From: Glandiceps talaboti
Lineage: Eukaryota; Hemichordata; Enteropneusta; Spengelidae
Direction of reading: 5' to 3'
NCBI RefSeq assembly: GCF_964340395.1
Contig: NC_135559.1
Span: 22,369,121 to 22,433,120, forward strand
Length of the DNA stretch: 64,000 nt
Shown: positions 47,734 through 59,200 of the stretch, piece after piece
How positions within the stretch are numbered: the first letter of the stretch is position 1
Layout: each line of letters starts with the position of its first letter
Translations under genes and position numbers: made by a program
The notes under the pieces: generated by a model
Database searches by the model: none
What the model was told of the DNA's origin: nothing
The model's input: the letters and a program-made list of their open reading frames with translations, nothing else

Positions 47734-48891
47734 CAGTGTTCTCCCCAGGATTTGTTGATAGGATATCGGCTCATTAGCATAAATTAGCATCAATTTACAT
47801 ATAATTATATTCCCGAAAAATCAAAGTACATCATAATATCAAACAAGTAGTACATGTACATGTGACCAAAGGAAAGTTGAAGGCCAATTTATCAATTCAA
47901 AATATTAGCACCAAAAAGAAACTCATAAAGCAGTGTTATTGATTATTATTGTTAGGAAAGCTGAAATTATTAAATCTTAATGTCCACAGATAAATTAGAC
48001 TTTCGAAACACGAAAAGTTTGTGTACAGCTACCGGCAGACATCGTGTTAGTCCGAAATATCGTGATACACGAGACTTACTATACTTCCCTAAGGAGGACT
48101 TCAAAAACTCGCGATAGTTTGTGACGCCATGGCCGCCATATTGGAAAATCCATGCTTTCATCGTAGTCGTACAATGTATCAGTCTACAATGTCAAACTAC
48201 AAACTAAACGTGTTTTCAGGGTAAAATTGAACATGAAACTGATAATCGGAGATAACATCGCCACTTTATCGAAAGGTACATTAGTCTGTTCAACTCTTTT
48301 CACGACATTGAAGAATGCACATGCGCTTGGGTTGAGACATACTCGGTGTTATCACTGGCTCTGTCACTCAAAGAAAATTAACTAGACACTGAATGTCAAC
48401 TTCATGCGTTGTCAAACTTTTATACTTGGCACGGCATCGTTTGATTTTATAGTTGTCAAAATCTGGCAGTTCCGACATGCTTCTACGGTCGAACCGACGT
48501 TACAGATAGGCCGGTTTTGCCTTTGATTTACTGAAAGCTGTTGTACCGAGTGTGAATCACACTACCATTAGCAGGTTTACGCATTTTATTCCTATCAAAA
48601 ACAATAGTGACGGCAAACTTCAATGAAATCTGTCTGGTAATGGTAGAGGGTTGAATAGTCGTTTGAATTAATTAGACACTCTTTAGTTTTACTTGCTGCT
48701 TACATTTGTATGTGTGAAGGATCAATACAAACGTTGTGAAACAACAAAGGCGTCAGCTGACCGATTGACAGATGAACAATATTTACCGAACCCTATACAA
48801 TCTGATAGCGTATCGGGACAACTGATAGCGTATCGGCGAAAATTAAAGGATATCGGGCCCGATACGCTAAAACCCTCTGTGGAGAACACTG
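47734..48891. mobile_element. hAT-like non-autonomous element
   Basis: The left end is CAGTGTTCTCCCCAG. The right end, reverse-complemented, is CAGTGTTCTCCACAG. GATATCGG-type sequence lies just inside both. CAGTG tips are typical of hAT elements. The flanks share ATAATT (47,728-47,733 and 48,892-48,897), which is 6 bp instead of the usual 8. An internal 82-codon frame has no transposase motif. Confidence 0.6.
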
Positions 48892-49429
48892 ATAATTTCA
48901 GGACAGATGCACTTAGGTATTATGTATGTACCAAGTTATAATGAGTTTGAAGGGTGCACTCTTAAGATATAGCCTAAGTACCGAAAACCATTAATTATGC
49001 AAATTATTCATGGAATGTTTACCAAAACCTAATCAGTTCTTGCCATTACCCTACGGAACATGTCTACCAAATTTAGTTCAAATTGACGCAGCCGTTTTTT
49101 AGAAAATGGTGATACAGACACACAGATATTTCAACCCCTAATACATCTCCTTCCTTACGGAAGGAAAAAACTAACGTCATCAAGAAAATTTCTTTTTCTA
49201 TCAATTCCATAACCCCAAACTTAGGAACAATTAAACGATCAAAGAGATCTAAAGCCACATCAATAGAAATACTCTCATTAGGAGAAATAGTTCTACGTAA
49301 ACTAAAGAAAGCTCTCATGGATTTCAAGGGAAAGGAGTTAGGATACCCTGTGATTGAATGACCTTGAATAGGGAGGTGGGCCACTATAAGTCGACAAAAG
49401 GGTATGATATACCAGCGTGCAAAACATTT

Positions 49430-49516
49430 AAAGCAGGTTGCAAAACATTAAAGCAGGGCGCTGGCTGTCGATAGCAGGGCGCCGCATCCTGCTAAAACCC
49501 GTCATGGAGAACACTG
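49430..49516. mobile_element. Solitary end of the CAGTGTTCTCC family
   Basis: The reverse complement from 49,516 begins CAGTGTTCTCCATGACGG and continues TTTTAGCAGGATGCGGCGCC. It is related to the right end at 48,891. No partner with a target duplication is obvious. It lies only 63 bp before ENOX exon 1 of this list. Confidence 0.5.
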
Positions 49517-49579
49517 TTCATGTATGTGTTTGAAATGTACAAATATTGAATTATTAGTATGTCTGTGTTTTGCATACAG

Positions 49580-49726
49580 TTGGACTTCCTGGTGGACTTC
49601 CGACTGGTAATGTTGTGGACCCATCCAGGAACAATGCTCCTTTAGATTTCAATAGCAAGGCAAGTGGGAGTATATTAGGTACAAATCCAGTTGATGCTGT
49701 CAGAGGAAAAGATCTCAAACAGGATG
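49580..49726 (+). CDS. ENOX: ENOX exon 1 of this window
   Basis: 147 bp, after TTTTGCATACAG and before GTAAGT. It enters in phase 1 and leaves in phase 1. The peptide GLPGGLPTGNVVDPSRN begins a low-complexity Gly/Pro/Asn-rich region that fits the poorly conserved N-terminal part of ENOX. An upstream exon must exist, since the exon starts within a codon, but I cannot place it. Confidence 0.85.
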
Positions 49727-50143
49727 GTAAGTAATCAGAGTTAACACTGTTGTCTGCTGAGTACAATGTCAGGTGACATGAGTATACATGTAGTCTGGTG
49801 GCACACATACAGTCAGGTAACATGAGTACAGAGTCAGGTGTCTTGAGTACAGAGTCAGGTGACATGAATACAGAGTCAGGTGACATGAATACAGATTCAG
49901 ATATATATACATTTGTATGGTTGGTGTAGATCCAAAGACCAGAAAGTTTTACAATTTGGGTTAACATGAATACCCACCAAATTTTGGCAATAATTTCTCC
50001 AGAAAGTATGTAAAATTGCCAATAAATTTGAGTCTCGACTTCAAAAGGCAATGTTTCCAATGATGTCCAATAATTGTTTAGGACAACTGAACTGAGATTC
50101 ATTCGTGCTAAACATGTACATTTTGTAGGCATGGTGAAATGTT

Positions 50144-50174
<31 letters not shown>

Positions 50175-50182
50175 GTGCGTGC

Positions 50183-50220
<38 letters not shown>

Positions 50221-53200
50221 GACTTAGTCAAAAACCATCAGTCTGATTGACATGGTATATGGTGGGGACATTACTTTGGGTGTGCAAATGGGAAATTGTT
50301 CAAATGAAAATGATCACATCAGAGATACATGTATGTATTTTGGGTCAAAAAATGTGATTCTTGATGTGAGAACATGCCCATATCAGAGATGTGTGTTTTG
50401 GGTTATAAAATTTAATTTTTGGTCATTAAAATTTGGTTGGAACATTTTCAGGGGTGTTAGCAATAAGAATTGTTCATGACATGATGATCCCATGTGTAAT
50501 ATGCAAATTTGGGCTAAAAATGTGTCTTTTTGGTTAGAAATCTATAATTCCAAAACTACTGAACAGATTGGGGTGAAATTTGATTGGAGTGTTCTGAGTG
50601 GTGTTCAGATTAAGAGTTGTTCATGACATGATGATCCCATCAATGATATGCAAATTAGGTGTAAAATGCGTCTTTTTGGTCAAAATTCTACGATTCCAAA
50701 ACTACAGAGCAGATTGGGATGAAATTTACTGTCAATGCATCTAGAGATGTGTAGATGAAGATGTATACACAACATGATGATATGAAAGTTAGGTCTAAAA
50801 ATCTAAGTGGGAATGTTATTCTGCATTTATTGTTTAAAACATCTTGACACAACTAGCCCTAGCTACCATGACCACACCCCTTAGCATCTGTGAAATGATT
50901 ATGCATATTACAAAGATAACAACAGAGATGGGTAGTAAAGTGAATAAAGATTTTAAAAATGTATGCAAATATGCCTAGTAACAAGGCTATGCCCATAGCA
51001 ATAGCCAAATGATGAGGTATATTGCAAAGATTAAACGTGTCATGGGTAAGTGAATAACGATTCCAAAAATGTAAGCAAATATGCCTAGTAACAAGACCAC
51101 GCCCATAGCAATAGCCAAATACAGTTGTGCTATAATGCCATTGGTGCTATTTTTTGAATTGCAGAACTAAACAAAGATGATATTTGACACAAAAACACAA
51201 CTTCCTACCCATAATTTTGTTTGCTTTTATATGAATTCAGTAAACGATAAGATTCAGAGCACAAATAATATGGTAGCACATATTAATGATTTGGACCAAT
51301 CAGATAATGTTTTGATCGATGTTACACAAAAAGTAATACAGTTTGAACCAAGATTTGAATTATCCCTAGTTTAGCTGCTACACCCCTATTGTAGCTATTC
51401 TGCTGACTTTAAAATCAGCCAAAGACTGCCACTGGGGGCGTTAGCCAAGACAGAGGTTCAGCTTTATTCAGCAATCCCCAAAGTACACATCCAATGTCTT
51501 ACTACAAGATTAAATTATTTTCAAACAGCTATGCAAATTAGTTTTCCTTATGTATGACATTGATATTGTTAATATAGTTTGTCTGTGAAATTTGTCAATT
51601 TTCAGCAGCTTCAGTCGTACCATCAGATCCTGGGATGACAGGGGCATCATTTGGTGCAATAGAATCATGGAGTAATCCAACTGGATCCTGGGGTACAATG
51701 AGTCAACTTGGTATGGCTGCATTTCAAGGAGACCCAAATGTAATGAACCAATGGCAGATGACAGGTGGTTTTGGTATGGTACCTCCTCCCCCACCTCCTG
51801 ACATGCAACAGAAAGATGTCATACATTCCAAAAGTTGTACTCTGTTTCCACCGGTACCAGGTAAGGTGATAACTAAAGTGTTGATGAGTATTTATAGTTA
51901 ACCTATTTGCTAGAATTTTGTAGTTGGCAATGATAGTACGTAATACAGGCATACTATTTGAAGTCAAATAAACTGTTGACATTAAAATGTGACAGCATGC
52001 TATTGTATTCAACAGGAATGCCACCACGTACAACAAGAGAAAGACCACCGGGCTGTCGTACAGTATTTATTGGAGGTCTACCACAAAACGCAACAGAAGA
52101 CATTGTGACAGAAATATTTGAGCGCTGTGGTGGGATTACAAGTATTCGTATGTCTAAGAAGAATTTCTGTCACATCCGATTTGAAAATGAACTTTGTGTA
52201 GACAATGCCATATACTTATCTGGTAAGACAAAAAATAATATACAAATGTATATATTTATTGCCATATAATATGCATTTAAAAAAATACATATAGGAAAAT
52301 GTTGTGATATCGTTTAAAACAAACAATTTACATTACACAAGACAAACTGGTCACATTTGACAAATGTTAAACCAGACAGTGGTTTATAAAAAATTATCAT
52401 GACAGTGACTGAACTGCATGTGGAAAGAAACTTGCTAAAACGTACAGACTTGACATTTAAATATCTATAATGGAGGCTGATATCCAACTTGTAATAATTA
52501 TCTATATCATAACTTTACAAGTGATTGTATTGCTCCAATTCAGTTTAACAATCATAAATGATGACAATTATTTATTGATACATGATATGGCAGTGTTAAT
52601 ATCCACAGTTAAATAGGTGATCAAAGACACTTACCAATAAAGTATACATGACTTAAATATTTCTGCATGAAAATTAGCAAATAGCTATACGAAATACAAC
52701 ATTTAAAATGCATGGAAATAGTGTATATTTCATATTTTTTGTTGAACTTGGCTCATGCCTGGTATACTATAATTGATTGTGTACATATGTAACATACCTG
52801 ACATTATGGATACTTTTTTGTTTGATATTAGGATATCGTGTAAGACTTGGGGCAACAGCTGATCCACCAAATATGGGAAGACTTCATGTGGACTTTGCAC
52901 AGGCTAGAGATGATCTGTATGAGTATGAGTGCAGACAGAGACAACTACACCGTGAAGCTAGACATAGAGCACAAATGGAAGAACAGATGTACAGACCTCC
53001 ATCTCCACAACCAATCATACATTACTCTGAACATGAATCATCCTTACTAGCTGAACAACTCAAAGGTATGAAACTTACAGTATTTGTACATTTTAAACAT
53101 GCTTTGGGTGAATACTCTTTGTGTTACCAGGATAGTGACTCTAAACATATGTAGTTATGCTATCTAAGGGATCGCCATACCTCTCTCACTTTTAATGAAT

Positions 53201-56200
53201 GTTAATGAGTCCTGTGAAACATGGACTGCACATGCTTGAGACCTGTCAGCATTTACATGTACTTACATATGCTAATGAGACCTGCCAAATATGGCAATCC
53301 CATAGTGTTGTGTTGCTTGCTATTGTTATAGTCACTGTCTTGTGTTAATACAAATGTAACTACAGTAAAACGTCGATTATTATCCGAACGCTTACGGGGA
53401 CATGCATTTAGTTCGGATATGCGGTCAGTTCGGATATGCGATCTGCATCGAGATGAGACTGGGCGGGGTCAAAAGGTCGCACTCATACAGAATGAACGTA
53501 CACGTACGCTGCATATCACACTTACACATGTTACATGCACTCTCAGACAAATGAAACGTACCATACTACATAGAAACCTTTTTAATGAACTGTACTTATT
53601 TAATACTAAAACTAAATAAAGAGTTGAATATGATAGGAAAACGACATTGTGAATTGAATATGTGTAGAAGAAATCAAAAGACGTATTTACAAGAAAGACG
53701 ACGACGTGGTGGACAGCTGATATGAACGCACTGTTGTCATGGTTGCATCTATAAATAGTGTTCACTGACATGTAAATGTAATCAAATTGTATCAATGTGT
53801 ACAAACGATGTGTCCGCAATTTAGCCACTCAATTAGAAAAAAAATAAAGTTCAGAAAAACGAAGTCAGGGGTTTCTGTTTCATTGCACGGCTGTCTGCTG
53901 CTTTTCTGTGTAAACTACGGAGCAATAACAACTGGGTAGGTTCACAATCAGGCTGCGACTCTAGCCATAACAAACACGGAGAAAACATAGCTGCCGCTTC
54001 ACCGTGCGATGGTACTGGTTCACACGGGACATCGTTTTCTTTATCTTCAGTTTCACGATCAAGTGAGGATTCCTTCCTAGACATCGCAGATTTATAGGTA
54101 GGCCGAAGCTGAAAAAGTTTTACACCTTTGAAAATCTTTATTGGAAAAAGAAACGAAACTCCTTTCACTTCTGACCGACAATCATCTTTTCGGTATCACA
54201 GTCAATGGTCTAAGTAGCAATGCCGCAACTATGGTTGCGTTACATCTCATGCCGACAAGTTGTTTGAAAGTCACCACTTTAGTCAGAGTGTGACATGCTG
54301 TTCTCACCATTTCACAATCATTTCAAATCTTTTATGAATCATACAAAAGACAAAAGACAACGGGGCGGTCAATAGGAGAACAACTTTATTGAGATGTTAT
54401 TGAAGGTGTGATCGTTCCAACACACTCAATGTAGTCGTCTTTTGTTTTACCGTACGTCATTAACATCACGTCATTCAAGTGGTGGACAGTGATTGTTTAC
54501 AAACAATACACACTGTAGCTCCAAGACAAACCGCGCTCATTTACATGTCGATCGTCATTCATCAAACTTCACATTTTTACCGAAACATTACTTTGACATC
54601 GGAACAATATATTTTTTCGGGGGACACGTAGTCAGTTCGGATGACCGATCAATTCGGATATTCGACGTTCGGATAATCGATGTTTTACTGTATTACATTT
54701 GTATCATAGTGTTGTTTACTTTGTTATTATGACAGTATTGTCTTTAAGATGTTTTAGTATACTTTGCTATTATCATGATGTTGTTTCTTCGTCTGATTAT
54801 ATCATTGTATTTTTTCTCTGTTGTGTTGCAGCTGATGAAACATTTGCTATGTCAGTGCAGACACTAGCTACTTGGTTGGAGAGAGGAGATTGTACCAAGA
54901 GAAATGCTAATACATTCTATAGTATGATACAGTCATCAAATAGGTAAGTTAGTATTCAACACGGTGTAGTAAACCCTTACTAAGTCATACAGTTATCAAA
55001 TAGGTAAGTTAGTATTCAACACAGTGTAGTAAACCCTTACTAAGTCATACAGTTATCAAATAGGTAAGTTAGTATTCAACACAGTGTAGTAAACCCTTAC
55101 TAAGTCATACAGTCATCAAATAGGTAAGTTAGTATTCAACACAGTGTAGTAAACCCTTACTAAGTCATACAGTTATCAAATAGGTAAGTTAGTATTCAAC
55201 ACAGTGTAGTAAACCCTTACTAAGTCATACAGTTATCAAATAGGTAAGTTAGTATTCAACACAGTGTAGTAAACCCTTACTAAGTCATGCAGTCATCAAA
55301 TAGGTAAGTTAGTATTCAACAGTGTAGTAAACCCTTACTAAGTCATACAGTTATCAAATAGGTAAGTTAGTATTCAACACAGTGTAGTAAACCCTTACTA
55401 AGTCATACAGTTATCAAATAGGTAAGTTAGTATTCAACACAGTGTAGTAAACCCTTACTAAGTCATACAGTCATCAAATAGGTAAGTTAGTATTCAACAC
55501 AGTGTAGTAAACCCTTACTAAGTCATACAGTTATCAAATAGGTAAGTTAGTATTCAACACAGTGTAGTAAACCCTTACTAAGTCATACAGGTATCAAATA
55601 GGTAAGTTAGTATTCAACACAGTGTAGTAAACCCTTACTAAGTCATACAGTTATCAAATAGGTAAGTTAGTATTCAACACAGTGTAGTAAACCCTTACTA
55701 AGTCATACAGTTATCAAATAGGTAAGTTAGTATTCAACACAGTGTAGTAAACCCTTACTAAGTCATACAATCATCAAATAGGTAAGTTAGTATTCAACAC
55801 AGTAGTAAACCCTTACTAAGTCATACAGTCATCAAATAGGTAAGTTAGTATTCAACACAGTGTAGTAAACCCTTACTAAGTCATACAGTCATCAAATAGG
55901 TAAGTTAGTATTCAACACAGTGTAGTAAACCCTTACTAAGTCATACAGTTATCAAATAGGTAAGTTAGTATTCAACACAGTGTAGTAAACCCTTACTAAG
56001 TCATGCAGTTATCAAATAGGTAAGTTAGTATTCAACACAGTGTAGTAAACCCTTACTAAGTCATACAGTTATCAAATAGGTAAGTTAGTATTCAACACAG
56101 TGTAGTAAACCCTTACTAAGTCATACAGTCATCAAATAGGTAAGTTAGTATTCAACACAGTGTAGTAAACCCTTACTAAGTCATGCAGTTATCAAATAGG

Positions 56201-59200
56201 TAAGTTAGTATTCAACACAGTGTAGTAAACCCTTACTAAGTCATACAGTTATCAAATAGGTAAGTTAGTATTCTACACAGTGTAGTAAACCCTTACTAAG
56301 TCATACAGTCATCAAATAGGTAAGTTAGTATTCAACACAGTGTAGTAAACCCTTACTAAGTCATACAGTTATCAAATAGGTAAGTTAGTATTCAACACAG
56401 TGTAGTAAACCCTTACTAAGTCATGCAGTTATCAAATAGGTAAGTTAGTATTCAACACAGTGTAGTAAACCCTTACTAAGTCATACAGTTATCAAATAGG
56501 TAAGTTAGTATTCAACACAGTGTAGTAAACCCTTACTAAGTCATACAGTCATCAAATAGGTAAGTTAGTATTCAACACAGTGTAGTAAACCCTTACTAAG
56601 TCATGCAGTTATCAAATAGGTAAGTTAGTATTCAACACAGTGTAGTAAACCCTTACTAAGTCATACAGTTATCAAATAGGTAAGTTAGTATTCAACACAG
56701 TGTAGTAAACCCTTACTAAGTCATGCAGTTATCAAATAGGTAAGTTAGTATTCAACACAGTGTAGTAAACCCTTACTAAGTCATACAGTTATCAAATAGG
56801 TAAGTTAGTATTCAACACATTGTAGTAAACCCTTACTAAGTCATACAGTTTTCAAATAGGTAAGTTAGTATTCAACACAGTGTAGTAAACCCTTACTAAG
56901 TCATACAGTTATCAAATAGGTAAGTTAGTATTCAACACAATGTAGTAAACCCTTACTAAGTCATACAGTCATCAAATAGGTAAGTTAGTATTTAACACAG
57001 TGTAGTAAACCCTTACTAAGTCATACAGTTATCAAATAGGTAAGTTAGTATTCAACACAGTGTAGTAAACCCTTACTAAGTCATACAGTTATCAAATAGG
57101 TAAGTTAGTATTCAACACAGTGTAGTAAACCCTTACTAAGTCATACAATCATCAAATAGGTAAGTTAGTATTCAACACAATGTAGTAAACCCTTACTAAG
57201 TCATACAGTTTTCAAATAGGTAAGTTAGTATTCAACACAGTGTAGTAAACCCTTACTAAGTCATACAATCATCAAATAGGTAAGTTAGTATTCAACACAG
57301 TGTAGTAAACCCTTACTAAGTCATACAGTCATCAAATAGGTAAGTTAGTATTCAACACAGTGTAGTAAACCCTTACTAAGTCATACAGTTATCAAATAGG
57401 TAAGTTAGTATTCAACACAGTGTAGTAAACCCTTACTAAGTCATACAGTTATCAAATAGGTAAGTTAGTATTCAACACAGTGTAGTAAACCCTTACTAAG
57501 TCATACAGTTATCAAATAGGTAAGTTAGTATTCAACACAGTGTAGTAAACCCTTACTAAGTCATACAGTCATCAAATAGGTAAGTTAGTATTCAACACAG
57601 TGTAGTAAACCCTTACTAAGTCATACAGTTATCAAATAGGTAAGTTAGTATTCAACACAGTGTAATAAACCCTTACTAAGTCATACAGTTATCAAATAGG
57701 TAAGTTAGTATTCAACACAGTGTAGTAAACCCTTACTAAGTCATACAGTCATCAAATAGGTAAGTTAGTATTCAACACAGTGTAGTAAACCCTTACTAAG
57801 TCATGCAGTCATCAAATAGGTAAGTTAGTATTCAACACAGTGTAGTAAACCCTTACTAAGTCATACAGTCATCAAATAGGTAAGTTAGTATTCAACACAG
57901 TGTAGTAAACCCTTACTAAGTCATACAGTTATCAAATAGGTAAGTTAGTATTCAACACAGTGTAGTAAACCCTTACTAAGTCATGCAGTCATCAAATAGG
58001 TAAGTTAGTATTCAACACAGTGTAGTAAACCCTTACTAAGTCATACAGTTATCAAATAGGTAAGTTAGTATTCAACACAGTGTAGTAAACCCTTACTAAG
58101 TCATACAGTTATCAAATAGGTAAGTTAGTATTCAACACAGTGTAGTAAACCCTTACTAAGTCATACAGTCATCAAATAGGTAAGTTAGTATTCAACACAG
58201 TGTAGTAAACCCTTACTAAGTCATACAGTCATCAAATAGGTAAGTTAGTATTTAACACAGTGTAGTAAACCCTTACTAAGTCATACAGTTATCAAATAGG
58301 TAAGTTAGTATTCAACACAGTGTAGTAAACCCTTACTAAGTCATGCAGTTATCAAATAGGTAAGTTAGTATTCAACACAGTGTAGTAAACCCTTACTAAG
58401 TCATGCAGTTATCAAATAGGTAAGTTAGTATTCAACACAGTGTAGTAAACCCTTACTAAGTCATACAGTCATCAAATAGGTAAGTTAGTATTCAACACAG
58501 TGTAGTAAACCCTTACTAAGTCATACAGTTATCAAATAGGTAAGTTAGTATTCAACACAGTGTAGTAAACCCTTCCTGAGTCATACAGTTATCAAATAGG
58601 TAAGAAGAAGAGAACTTCGTCTAACATTCTTGTTTAAAGTTGCTAGGGACCTAAATACCAGCTTTACTTGATGACACATACCTCATACCTCAAAGACAAA
58701 AGTGGACAATCAAACCCAGGAACTTTACTGACTACCAACATAGTAATCCTGTGGAAAAGTACATGGCATACAACTCTAGCTGCTTTCAAATACCACACTC
58801 AAATACAGAAATTTACAGGAATTCATTTTTCCCAAGAACAATCACAGACGGGAACAAACCAGACAATAATTTGATCACATCTGGATCGGTGGATGCCTTT
58901 AAGGTATCCATACCGTGTGACTAAGTGGTTCGCCCTCCTCTTCCATTGATTATTTACCAGTATTAGTTCCTTCAATGTATTGATTCTGATTCTAATTCTA
59001 ATTCTGATTCTAATTCTGATTCTAATTCTAATTCTAATTCTAATTCTGATTCTGATTCTAATTCTGATTCTAATTCTGATTCTAATTCTGATTCTGATTC
59101 GGATTCTGATTCGGATGTTAGTTTGTGTGAGAGTTAAAATACAAACCACAACACCTAGCTACACGTCAATCATAACAATACCAAATTAATATTTTTGTTT

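Larger units (their letters stand above)
49727..51605 (+). other. ENOX intron with several repeats
   Basis: 1.9-kb intron. It holds a 21-bp minisatellite (49,767-49,900), a GT tract (50,142-50,216), two relics of the octamer satellite (50,470-50,700) and a ~100-bp tandem duplication (50,925-51,123). Confidence 0.8.
53066..54831 (+). other. ENOX intron containing a pogo-like element
   Basis: 1.77 kb, three quarters of it an inserted element (53,363-54,690). Removing the element leaves an intron of about 440 bp, similar to its neighbours. Confidence 0.85.

Noticed and set aside
48693-48941. 82-codon ORF as the ENOX first exon
   Set aside because: It spans the right end of the CAGTG-tipped element and has no donor site at a suitable place.
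49554-50231. 225-codon ORF on the minus strand
   Set aside because: It is antisense to an ENOX exon with good splice sites, and its start is a His/Thr run from the GT microsatellite.
58823-59189. ORFs with Ile-Arg and Ile-Leu repeats
   Set aside because: Artefacts of the GATTCT hexanucleotide tract in an ENOX intron.
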